Assembly: GCA_018398585.1 (NCBI GenBank)
Contig: JAGTTD010000007.1
Location: 9,885,320 to 9,949,319, forward strand
DNA from: Simmondsia chinensis
Taxonomy: Eukaryota; Streptophyta; Magnoliopsida; Caryophyllales; Simmondsiaceae
Direction: 5' to 3'
DNA length: 64,000 bases
This document shows positions 41,561 through 51,759 of this stretch, one piece after another. Positions within the stretch are counted from its first letter, which is position 1; every line of letters starts with the position of its first letter. The notes under the pieces are model-generated. The model searched no databases and was not told the DNA's origin. It saw only the letters and a list, made by a program, of their open reading frames with translations. Made by a program: the position numbers and the translations under genes.

Positions 41561-42225
41561 AAAGAGGTCATAAAGTTTCCCTTTGAATAACATTGGATGT
41601 AATTTAGGGACAAATGTTTATAGGATCAAGCTTGAGGGTTGATTTTTAAACAAGCCTTTGAACTTGGTTTCTTTCTTGAAGCATTTAAGGTAAAACTACC
41701 AATGATACTTAGCATAAATAGTTTCATTCAAAAGCATATATTTCATTAATGAATTCATAAAGTACAAATTATGGATCTTAACAGATGAGAAAAGGAAAAC
41801 ACAGTGTTTTTTTTATCCAAGTATGAAATAACACAGGCCTAGCTCCAAACAATAAGTGCTGAGATCCACCTAGCTTTGTTGTGATACGCTTAAGGTCAGC
41901 TTCCCCTGAAATAAGCTATTATTGAAGGGAAGAAAACTATTGTCTAGCTTGGTGGACTTACCGTGGCTGCTGTTGGAAGATTTCAGAATTAGGCTAGGTC
42001 TGCAGCGTCTTTGACTCTCTATCTCATTAACTTCGCCTTGAAGTTCGTCCATGTTGTTGTTTAAGATCTTTGATTTAGAGCCTTTTTGTCTGGATCAAGG
42101 GGTCATGTTGGCTTCTATAGTGTTCTAGCCGCTAGATTGGGATGTTCCAACTTGGATATGAGGGCTAGTTTGGCTAGCCTAAGTGCTGTCTATTCTTCTA
42201 CATGCAGTACCCTACTTTGATGAAG
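41561..42225. other. Probable 3' remainder of the Tat fragment
   Basis: No coding motif. Tat-lineage elements carry long non-coding 3' regions, which would fit, but there is no direct evidence here. Confidence 0.3.
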
Positions 42226-42234
42226 GGTTGGAAC

Positions 42235-42867
42235 CATGGTTATTAAAATCCCGAATTAAAATTTCACAATTGTCGGCCAATCTGAATCCTAAGTAGAATC
42301 TTAATTTTGTAGAATCTCACGATTCAGTGATATTATATGAGATTAACGGTGAGAATCGTAATACGATTTTACAATTCTACCGATCTAACCTCTAGTTATA
42401 CAAATAAAAAGTTAATTAAGCATATATTATAAACAAACTTACTTTATTAGTTTGAAGTAAAAGAAAGTTAATTAAGCATTTATGTGCTTTCAAGAAACTA
42501 AAATTGAATTAAGCATTTATGTGCTTTCAAGAAACTAAAATTGAGTTTAGTTTTATGTTTTAAACTTAAGATAGAGTTCGATTAGCAGTATTAATCTTAA
42601 AAGGTCACGTGATTATTGTAGCATAAAATGACACATTTATATTGTTGCATGATAATATTTTTATTTCATATTTGATTATATTTCTTATATATAGACCATG
42701 TAAGTGAAGGTCTTATTAATAACATTTTGAATTATATAGCTGATATTAATACAAAAAATAATTATAATATACATTTAATAGAATCTTATGATTATCGATT
42801 TGATTCTACGATTTCAATTCTAAAAGCCTCTACCGATTCTAAGTGGAATCCCAATTCTAACAACCTT
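42235..42867. mobile_element. Mutator-type MITE
   Basis: A perfect 9-bp duplication GGTTGGAAC flanks it (42226-42234, 42868-42876). Ends are imperfect inverted repeats: left CATGGTTATTAAAATCC, right, reverse-complemented, AAGGTTGTTAGAATTGG. The interior has mirrored GATTCTACGATT/AATCGTA words and a 37-bp tandem duplication (42470-42506, 42507-42543). Confidence 0.72.
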
Positions 42868-43120
42868 GGTTGGAACATGCACAAGTACCTTGGCAAGTGT
42901 TAATTCAAGCCTTATGATTTCCTCCGAAATTAATAACATGGTATTGGGACCTAGGACAAAGGATACCAAAGTTCTAGTGTTAATTTCTCAATAGCCCTAG
43001 GTGCCTCGGCTTTGATAGGACCAGGGGAGAAAGTATGGTGGGAGATGTTGCCTCAACGAATGATGAGGTAAGCTAATTTGTCCTAACACTCTAAAAGCCC
43101 AAGTTCAAGGGAAAGACAAG

Positions 43121-43742
43121 TGATAAAAAAAACTTAAACAAATCTAGTATGCTCTGATACCAATTTGTTAGGTATAAAGCTTAATGCGGAAGCGTAAACC
43201 CTGGCAACTTGATTCGATTCAAATAATATAACTCACGCAAAACAAGAAGTAAACAAATATGGAGAAAGAAAGAACAAAATAAGAACACATAATATTTACG
43301 TGGAAACCCCTCTACATTCGAGAGGAGAGAAAACCACGGACGGAGATGGAGATTCTTTATTAATTGAACGGAAGAATTACAACGTCACTTCCCAAACGAG
43401 ATATATGGAAGAATTACAATCACTCCCTCTGAACTCTCGTAGCACTCGAATATCTTGGAGGAATTAGGAAATCACCTCTTTTCCTTAATGGCGGCTCACC
43501 ACACTTTGATTGGATCTGAATGAGAGAAACTTCTCACCTAAACCGAAAACCCTAAGCCCTTATTTATAGAAAATAATTAGGGCCGGCGGAAATTGACTCC
43601 CGATCGATCGGCCCCTTTACAGCCAAAATTTCGAATCCTTTCCTTAAATCACCCGATCGATCGGCATTCCCTCCCGATCGATCGGTGACCACACGGCAGC
43701 CCCATATAAAATAAAACAAATAATTTGAGACATAACCTAACA
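43121..43742 (-). repeat. 3' LTR of the deleted copia element
   Basis: 622 bp; the minus strand starts TGTTAGGTTATG and ends TTTTTTATCA. TATAAATA box on the minus strand (43568-43561). It contains three copies of the 12-bp palindrome CCGATCGATCGG and an internal primer-binding-site-like TGGTATCAGAGC (43162-43151). Confidence 0.9.
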
Positions 43743-44180
43743 AATCTCCACCTTGGCTCAAATTACATACATAAAAGAATTTCCTCCACCTTCTCCACAA
43801 AACCCCCACGCACGGGGTTAACACAACGAAGTACGAAACCTAACCGTGCGAAGCTTGAACTTCCTGTTAGGTAGAAACTGAGTGAACATGTCTGAGAGGT
43901 TATCAGCAATGCCAATCTTCTTCTCTGAATTGGCTCTTGACACATTAACTGAAACAGCCACCCGCTACTGAACTGTGTTACTGAACCGAACTCCCTCTGG
44001 CTTACTCACCTGACCTGAATCACAAATAACTGATGACATCTTCTGTGGAGATAACAATAATGAAGACTCACCAAACGTGACATGTCTCGTCAGGAATTGT
44101 TTGAAGAGAAAAACTTTCTGCTTCACATAAAGCCCTTGTTCACATGCCAGCAGTCCTCTGGACTGACCACACAAAGAGCC
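43743..44180 (-). pseudogene. Copia integrase-end and RNase H-end scraps joined by deletion
   Basis: Minus strand: KVFLFKQFLTRHVTFGESS is the end-of-integrase block (a Y-x-T-x-D-V-T-F-x-E pattern). After a few dozen residues comes KKIGIADNLSDMFTQFLPNR with KFKLRTVRF, the terminal RNase H block (usually N-P-A-D-M-L-T-K-x-x-P). The whole RT lies between these blocks in a normal element, so a deletion joins them. The polypurine tract CCAAGGTGGAGATT follows directly. Confidence 0.7.
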
Positions 44181-44267
44181 CCTTACACTGTGCTAAGACA
44201 GACACCTATCACCTAAGCGATCCAATCTTAAACGTCCTAAATTTGTGATATCTGGTTCTGTCAACAA

Positions 44268-44642
44268 CTAGGATGATGAAGATACTGCAACAGATCTAAC
44301 AAATGTGGAACCGACAAGTTCATACAATGTACCTGACCTTTTGCCCTTCATAACTGTCAATGCACCCTTAACGACCTTCAAAACTCCACCTTCAGTTGTG
44401 TACCTGTACCCTTTAGATTCAAGAGTACCCAAAGAGATGAGATTTTTCTTCAAATCAGGAACATGACGAACATCGCCCAAAACCCTGATAGTGCCATCGA
44501 ACATCCTAAAACGAATTGTTCCTATACCCAGAACTTTGCATGGATTATCATTACCCATCAAAGCAACTCCACCTCGAACAGACTCGTATGTGGAAAACCA
44601 ATCCCTGTTGGGACAGACATGATAGGAGCAACCCGAATCCAA
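44268..44642 (-). pseudogene. Copia protease and GAG-pre-integrase start
   Basis: Open frame on the minus strand starting [16 protein letters not shown], with D-S-G-C-S as the protease catalytic motif. It goes on through [40 protein letters not shown] and a Lys/Gly-rich end before a stop at 44268. The expected upstream W-x-L part is cut by a stop, so gag and protease are now in separate frames. Confidence 0.85.
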
Positions 44643-44765
44643 AAATCAACTATCTTTCAAGTTGACCTGAGGTTCAGACACGGACAAAAGAAAATCTTCA
44701 TTCTCAACACTAGCTGCTATGGATCTCTGGTCAGACCTGTTATCTACTTCTAATTTTCTCTTAAG

Positions 44766-45490
44766 CTTTTAACAGTCTTTCTTAATGTGCCCTTTCTTAT
44801 GACAATAGTTACAGGTTAGGTCTTGATACCTAGACTTAGACTTGTTTTCACTATGATCATACTCTGTTCTCCTCCTCACAAATAAACCACTACCTGAGTT
44901 ATACACAGAGTCAGATAATTTCCTATCTACTCGTTCTTGACTCAGTAGGTTTCTCTTAACTTCATCAATAGATATTGTTTGTCTACCACCATAAATCATG
45001 CTTTCGACAAAACCCTTATATGAAGTAGAGAGAGAACATAACAACAACATTGTCTGATCTTCATCCTTAGGAACATCATCCAATTCTTTCAAATCTTGAA
45101 TAATTGAATTAAATTCACTGACGTGGTTCTTAAGTGACGTACCTTCTGACATAAGAAACGCGAATAACCGGCGCTTAACTGCGAGTTTGTTGGAGACAGA
45201 CTTGAAACAGAACATATCCTGCAATTTCTCCCACAACCCCTTAGCGGTCTTCACTTCCAGAACTTCTGTCAAAACGTCATCGGTAAGACACATCTGAATT
45301 GCTGTGAGCGCCTTCTCATCCAACTCCTCCCATTGTGCTTCTGTAAGATTCTTTGATTTCTTCTCTTTCCCATCCAAAGCTTTCTTCAAGCCATTCTAAG
45401 TCAAGAGGCCCTTAACGCGAACCTGCCATAAGCTGAAGCTCTCTTGACTACCAAACTTCTCAATTTCGGATCTAATTGCGGACGTCATAT
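44766..45490 (-). pseudogene. Copia gag (UBN2-type) with zinc knuckle
   Basis: Minus strand. It starts MTSAIRSEIEKFG at about 45488, only some 20 bases past the primer-binding site. It continues SFSLWQVRVKGLLT, a TAG stop before NGLKKALDG, then an open frame. That frame has AIQMCLTDDVLTEVLEVKTA, LWEKLQDMF, LKNHVSEFNSIIQDLKELDD and a Lys/Arg/Ser tail. It ends in the CCHC knuckle CNYCHKKGHIKKDC. A stop follows before the protease. This is the standard copia gag layout, with one damaging stop near residue 30. Confidence 0.88.
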
Positions 45491-45506
45491 TATCAAATTG
45501 AAATAA

Positions 45507-45526
45507 ACAGGGCTCTAATACCAATT
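45507..45526 (-). promoter_or_regulatory. Primer-binding site in use by the copia element
   Basis: AAATTGGTATTAGAGCCC on the minus strand, directly after the LTR end TTATCA; one change (C to T) from the initiator-Met site TGGTATCAGAGCC. Confidence 0.75.
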
Positions 45527-46169
45527 TGATAAAAAAAAAACTTAAACAAATCTAGTATGCTCTGATACCAATTTGTTAGGTATAAAACTTAATGCGGAAG
45601 CGTAAACCCTGGCAACTTGATTCGATTCAAATAATACAACTCATGCAAAAAGAGAAGTAAACAAATATGGAGAAAGAAAGAATAAAACAAGAACACACAA
45701 TATTTACGTGGAAACCCCTCTACAATCGAGAGAGAAGAAAACCACGGGCGGAGATGGAGATTCTTTATTAACTGAACAGAAGAATTACAACGTCACTTCC
45801 CAAACGAGATAAATGGAAGAATTACAATCACTCCCTCTAAACTTTCGTAGCACTCGAATATCTTGGAGGAATTACAAAATCACTTGTTTTTCTTAATGGC
45901 GGCTCGCCACACTTTGATTGGATCTGAATGGGAGAAACTTCTCACCTAAATCGAAAACCCTAAGCCCTTATTTATAGAAAATAATTAGGGCCGGTGGAAA
46001 ACGACTCCCGATCTATCGGGAGGGACCCGATCGATCGGCCCCTTTACTGCCAAAATTCCGAATTGTTTCCTTAAATCATCCGATCGATCGGCATTCCCTC
46101 CCGATCGATCGGTGACCACGCGGCAGCCCCATATAAAATAAAACAAGTAATTTGAGACATAACCTAACA
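45527..46169 (-). repeat. 5' LTR of the deleted copia element
   Basis: 643 bp, same ends as the 3' LTR. TATAAATA box (45976-45969). CCGATCGATCGG appears three times plus one variant (CGATCTATCGG near 46009-46020). Internal primer-binding-site-like TGGTATCAGAGC at 45570-45559. Confidence 0.9.
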
Positions 46170-46174
46170 ACAAG

Positions 46175-47107
46175 AATGACATTTTATCTCAGGAAGACAT
46201 TGCTTGGGGGATTCAAGGAGGGATAGAAGTTTCTAGCATTGTTTGCTTAATGACTTTCGCCTCTTCGAAATGTGCAGGTGTCATTGCTTCCTTCGCGAGA
46301 CCTTGTTCAACTAACAATAAAGGGCCCAATGATCAGTCCAAAAGAAATAAGAGAGGAACAAAATGTTGAGTTTGAAATATAGCTTACCAAGTCATTCTTT
46401 AGCTTGACCTTCAACTTGATTTTCTTGCACCACTATAAGAGCTAGAGAAGGTCCAAAAGCCTACTAGGTTGGCAGGAAAGGATTCTGGATTAGAGATATA
46501 GTAACTTGGCTAGCTTGAATGCTTTCATGTACACCTTTGAGCACTTAGGAAGTCAAGTTCTTGGTTTCTTATGACAAGATTTTCATCGATTCAGCGGTTT
46601 GGACCATAGCTTACGGGCAACTCTTTGTTTGTGAATTTTTTAGTTTTATGACTTGGATTGGGCCTTGAGCCAACACCTCGACCTATAGTTAAGCTTGAAC
46701 CAGAGAAATAGGGTTAATAGTTTACTACTTCAAAAAGAGATTAGCAAGGTAGTGGGAGAAATTAATCCAAAGAAATGTACTTGTTATTGTTAAATCTTGA
46801 GAGGCTTTATTGTAAAAAGTAGTCTTAATGTGCTTTTGGCAACAGGGATTGACCTTGAGGTCTCCTTACGCGACGGGGAAGGTTTTGTAGAACCTGAAAA
46901 AATTGAGGACATTGGAGTTAGGTAGGCACTTCAAGCTAAGATGATTAAGAATTGAGAATCCTTATCTTGAGTTGAACATCTTAAAAGTTTCTTGGAGCTA
47001 GATGCCACAACAACTTGATATGGGTATCTGGAGATGGGGTATCTGAGATGAGGTATCTAGAGGAAGGAGACTTGTTCACTATTGCTTGGCATTTATAGAC
47101 TTAAGAG
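46175..47107. other. Unassigned spacer
   Basis: No feature recognised in about 930 bp. Confidence 0.35.
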
Positions 47108-47126
47108 AGTTCCATTAAGTTCAATA

Positions 47127-47370
47127 CAACAATAACAACAGACCTAGTGCCTCAAGGGCTCCATTATAAGCGGGGTCTGGGAGAGGTGGATGTACGCAAT
47201 CTTACCCTTCAGGGTATAACCCTGCCGAGAGGCTGTTTCTGAGGACCCCCAACCTGGCAACACGAGGACTTCTCAGGAGGTCACCCTTCCTAGTATTACT
47301 CTCACCCAAGCACGCTTAACTTCAGAGTTCTAATGGGATTTGGTGCCTTAGTGCCTGGTAAATAAACCCT
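47127..47370 (-). mobile_element. 5S-rRNA-derived SINE, copy B
   Basis: Minus strand, better preserved than copy A. The 5' part covers almost the whole 5S gene: ACCAGGCACTAAGGCACC, AAATCCCATTAGAACTCTG, AAGTTAAGCGTGCTTGGGTG, AGAGTAATACTAGGAAGGGT, GACCTCCTGAGAAGTCCTCG and TGTTGC. The body goes on GTTGGGGGTCCTCAGAAACA, GCCTCTCGG, GGGTAAGATTGCGTACATCC, GGAGCCCTTGAGGCACTAGG and a TTG/TTATTG tail. Target duplication AGTTCCATTAAGTTCAATA / AGTTCCAATAAGTTCAATA (47108-47126, 47371-47389), 18 of 19. From GTTGGGGGTCC on it follows the 3' end of the RTE LINE at 25833. Confidence 0.92.
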
Positions 47371-47389
47371 AGTTCCAATAAGTTCAATA

Positions 47390-49759
47390 AAAAGCATAAA
47401 AAGATTAGGCAGCCTTAATTTGGTGCAGATCTATGAGGTATAGGATTAACAAAGAATAGCCTAATATCTAGGTTGATCCTAGAGAACTCTTTAGTTAAGA
47501 GGGCTAGAACATGGCCCTTTGCGCCACAAGAGGTTTAAGGTCCAAATAGAAGGAGAAGAAATAGCCTAAACTATTCTAAACTATCTATAAATAGGCTGGG
47601 CGAATATGATAACACCAGGTTTTGTCTTGTGGTAAACTAATAGATTCTACGAAGTAAGGTGTATTTGCTAGATAGTTGAGTTGATGTCTATAATTATCTT
47701 TAAGCACAAGTTGAACTCCTTGAACCAAGAAGCCCTGAAGACGCCTTTCTTGGAAGGGTTTCCACTAGCGATCCTCGTTTTGAAAGGTGAAGTTAGCTAA
47801 TAAAGCAAAACATTTTTCAGAGTTCCGACTTGGCGAGATGGGGACAACCTTGTCTTTGAATCTATAGGGCCTCTATGACATAAGGTTAGAAAGTACGCTT
47901 GAATGCATAACTGCATGAAATCGAAGGAGCCCCTTAAGGAGTTGTAATGAGAGAAAACAATACCATAGAAGCACTTGTAGACCTAACCTAGAAATAGTGT
48001 TCCTAGGGCCAGAGATAATTACTAAAAGCTAGGTTGATGGCTAAAGCTTTTGCAAAGTGAAAACGAGAGTTAGATAAATTGCAAAAGAAAATATTGTTAA
48101 GCAAAGATAAATAGAAGGGTATTTCTTCATCTTTTGAGTTCTATGATTCGACATGAAATTCATTTAAGTTACAATTAACAAAAGAAAAATAACCGAAGTT
48201 TGAAGGAATTGTGTAAGGGTAAGCCTTTTCGCTTCTTGAGACACAAAGGATGTTAAGAGAAGTTCGATACCGCAAGGGGTGAGACACACCAAAGTCACCA
48301 TATCTTCGGGGGCAATTCCAAGATTTAGGCCAATGATGTTTTAGAAGTTTGTTCAAGAAAAGAAAAAAATAAAGTGAGAGTGCAACATGTCACGAGAGAG
48401 AGATACAAGGAGAAATTTAGGCCAATGATGTTTTAGAAGTTTGTTCAAGAAAAGAAAAAAATAAAGTTAGAGCACAAAATCAAGCACTACAGTTTTAAGA
48501 GAAGAAGCCCAAAGCCATTAAGGATTTAGGGGAGAGATGAATAGTGAAATGATAGAAATTACCTGGTAAAACTGATGATTTAGGAAGCGACATTGTTTTG
48601 TTTTTATTAAGGTAGATGCATGAAACGTGATTGGAAATAACTCATGGGAAGTAAGTACTCCAGGAAAGTTAGTGGGCGAGCTATAAAAGGTCAAAAACTC
48701 GAGTTCATGACAATTATCTAGGACATTGCAAATAGATAGGCACTCTAGCTTAAGGTTGTTGCTGGAGATGATAGAAGGGATGTAGGCCTGAAGGACAATT
48801 ATGAAATAGTTGGGAGATCTGAAGAAAATGGTCAATGATCCTAACACTCCAAGTATCAAAAATTCATAGGCTTAGAACTTGGAGAAACCTTTAGTATTAG
48901 TAGCCTATAAATAAGATAACCAATAGCATAACAAAGGGTTCAATAACCAGATCACTAACGTTTTAGTTTATCTCTATGCACACTTGTGCTTATCATTCTT
49001 TTCCTATTTTTAGGAGTAATTATAATTATGACTCATTTACTTTTACAAATACAATTGGACTAGATATGGTATTCAAGAAGGTATACTCTCCCTTTTTTTT
49101 TTTCTTCCACAGTCTCTTTCATTCACCCCTATTGTGAATTTAGCTTGTGTTATTGGTCTAAGGTTTTGTTTGCTAAGCCTTGAGATTAAATGAGTTGATC
49201 TTGGATTGGTATGATCCAAATTGGTTCACTCTACCTTAACCTTGTTAAGTTTAATATTGATTTAGTTATATTGAGCCAAGGATGCTAGGTATAGACCTGA
49301 TTGAATCAGGCCCAAGATAGGCTTTCAGACTCTTAAACTTGGATTCACTCTAGTTCTCAGCTCTTGAGCATTCGAGGTAAGGTTTCTCAAGAGTACCCTG
49401 TACTACTCCACTTCAATTGTTGCTCGAGTTGGGTCTATAACTCATTTTTAAGCACTAAAATATAAAAATCGTTGAAGTCTCATTTATTGGACTGTTTTAG
49501 GCTCCACACTAAGTACAAAAATGATATCTAATTAGGAAAAGCACCAAAAGTATAAATACTTACAACAAGTGATTGGTCGATGTTAACTGTATGAGGTTAA
49601 AACTTGATTTGCCCCTAGCTGTGGAAAATTCTTTTTCAAGTTTGTTATCCTAAAATATGAGATAAACACAAGCACGCAAACAAGGTATCAACAGTTAGTT
49701 TAAGGCTCCTTGTTACACAATTTGATTAATTAATATATCTTTTTTATTGTTAATATTTG
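47390..49759. other. Unassigned region
   Basis: About 2.4 kb without recognised genes or element ends. 48323 and 48415 start two copies of a 58-bp segment (ATTTAGGCCAATGATGTTTT...), 92 bp apart. It may be non-coding sequence of the decayed Tat element whose integrase lies at 40560. Confidence 0.35.
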
Positions 49760-49764
49760 CTACT

Positions 49765-50482
49765 TGGCATGGCCATGACACCATCGGTTTTCCTTTACTA
49801 TGTCTAGATATGAGCAGGTGCCGTGATTCATGCTTGTCAAGGTGCTGTCCCAAGTCGCTGCCAGTTCGTGTCCTAGTTCGTGCCCCAGTCGCTCCCAGCC
49901 CTTGTCTTGGTCGCTGCCCAGTTCGCGCACCAGCCTTGTCATGACATTGTCAAGGCCTTGTCTTGGCCGCGCCCGGTTCGCGCCCAGCGAGTGTCAAGCT
50001 CGTGCCCAAGGTCGCGCCCCAGTCCTGTGTCTGGCTCTGCGTCCCCAGCGTCCCTTCCCAAGGCCGTGCCGCACCTGAGCCGTGTCTGGACGCTCCCCTT
50101 GCTAGCCTGTACTAGCCGTTGGAAGCCCGCGCCTACTAGCCGTTGAAGGCCGCGCCTACTAGCCGTTGGGGAGATTCTATTGAGATATTATTTTGATTTT
50201 GTTGATGTAATTAAGTATTTTCAAGTATTATTTTAGTATTTCTTGTATTTTTTTATAAATAGGCATTTGTATTCATTTTGTAATCATCAATTGAAATATA
50301 TGAAATATCTCTTTCATTTCTCATCTAATTCTCTCTTCTCATCTAATTCTACTTCTCTCTCTCATCTAACTCTAATTCTTTCTCTCATCTAAACTCTAAT
50401 TCTCTTTCTTTTCTCGTCTAACCTCTCTTTCACTTGGGCATAAGTCTTTCACTTTGGCCGTCACATCCGCAAGGTTGTGACA
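49765..50482 (+). repeat. 5' LTR of the chromovirus
   Basis: 718 bp, TGGCATGGCCATGACACC ... GGTTGTGACA. The GC-rich first half ends in three imperfect copies of a TACTAGCCGTTGGAAGCC-like word (about 50107-50170). TATAAATA at 50254-50261, then a TCTCATCTAATTCT-repetitive U5. Confidence 0.93.
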
Positions 50483-50484
50483 AA

Positions 50485-50499
50485 TTGGTATTAGAGCAC
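50485..50499 (+). promoter_or_regulatory. Primer-binding site of the chromovirus
   Basis: TTGGTATTAGAGCAC, initiator-Met type with one C-to-T change, just after the LTR. Confidence 0.85.
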
Positions 50500-50550
50500 G
50501 TTACGATCTCAAAACTGGCGATTACAAGAAACAATCGAGCTACCAACACT

Positions 50551-51759
50551 ATGTCTTCATCCGAGGAGCCTTCTGCTTCGCATGAGAAAATTATGGACAT
50601 TGAAAGAAGATTGGATAGGCTTGACGTTTTGGTCCGAGACCAAAACGTGGTGAGTGATGGTTTGAAGGCATCAGTGGACAACTTGGCCACTGAGGTCACG
50701 GGCATTGGATGTAGCCAACGTGGGTTCAAAGCTTCAATGGCATCCTTGGCCGAGACCATGAACCGGATCTTGATGAATCAAGAGAAGCGACCCGAAAGTG
50801 CTCCTGTGGCCGTACCCGATGTTGCAACACACGGTGAGCAAGTTGGATCGGGTAACTATATGAAAGTGGGTAGTTTGGGAATTTTACCACCACCTCCCCC
50901 ACCTCCTCCTATCCGTGTGCCCGAGCCAAGGGAAGTAAGGCACCAACCGAGATCCGAAGATGGTGATCATGGCCGCAATGAGTTTAGTACACGATCATGG
51001 TCCTCCCATCACAACTCAAAGATTGATCTCCCGACATTCAATGGTACGAATCCTAGAGTTTAGGTACGTAAATGTTTAAAATACTTTCGTTGGTACCAAA
51101 CTCCGGTTGAAGAATGGGTTAACGTTGCTTCTTCACACTTACATGAGTATGGTGACATTTGGTTCCATGCTCTTGAATTAAATAACCCGGTTATGACTTG
51201 GCAATTTTTTATAGACGAATTATGTAAACGGTTTGGGGATAAATCTTTACAAGATGTGGTGGAACAATTTAATAAAACTACTCAAACCGATACCGTGGAG
51301 GAATATGAGGTCCGTTTTGAGGAATTGCGAAGTTGGATGATGATTTATCATCACAAATAAAGTGAATCCTATTATGTCTCGAGCTTTATTGGGGGTTTAA
51401 AGCCCGCTATCTGGGCTGCTGTTAAAGCCAACCGACCATCCGACATGAATTCCGCTATCGAGCAAGCAAAACTTCAAGAAATCACGATATTGGAAATTAG
51501 GAGTGCCACGGCCCCTAGGCCCTCATATAGGCAGCAGCAACAGTATGGGTCCCGAGCCGGTTCCTCATTCTAGTCAAGCCCAGCAGCCCTTGTCCAGACC
51601 GGTACCCAGGCCCCTGCAGGCGCGTCCTAGTCCGGGCCTCCAAAACTAGCACCTGGCCCTACGACAGCGCCCAGCGCACCCAGACGTGATCCAGGACAAT
51701 GCTACCGTTGTCATGAACGGTATTTCCCAGGCCATGTATGCAAACACAAGCTCCAAAGT
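50551..51759 (+). pseudogene. Chromovirus gag with zinc knuckle
   Basis: Starts MSSSEEPSASHEKI (50551). Coiled-coil-like N-terminus (IERRLDRLDVLVRDQ), a proline run PPPPPPPPIRVPEPR, then IDLPTFNGTNPRV, the gag domain opening. A stop at 51061-51063 replaces the Trp expected in V-W-x-R-K. Then VEEWVNVASSHLHEYG, FIDELCKRFGDKSLQDV and a pair of stops at about 51356-51361. It goes on SFIGGLKPAIWAAVKANRPS, a Gln/Pro-rich stretch and CYRCHERYFPGHVC (CCHC). Upstream ATGs lie in the LTR. At least four stops; the domain order is otherwise complete. Confidence 0.88.

Larger units (their letters stand above)
43121..46169 (-). mobile_element. Ty1/copia element with large internal deletion
   Basis: Minus orientation: 5' LTR 46169-45527, primer-binding site, gag, protease, integrase and RNase H scraps, polypurine tract (43756-43743), 3' LTR 43742-43121. 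A perfect 5-bp duplication ACAAG flanks it (43116-43120, 46170-46174). Internal DNA is only 1.8 kb; most integrase and all reverse transcriptase is deleted, so it could move only with borrowed enzymes. Confidence 0.9.

Noticed and set aside
43965..44174. A small host gene between copia protease and LTR
   Set aside because: Its text matches the end of a copia integrase and lies inside the element's target duplications.
47200..47370. A 5S gene on the minus strand
   Set aside because: Same reasoning; the 5S part runs into the SINE body, and an 18/19 target duplication encloses both.
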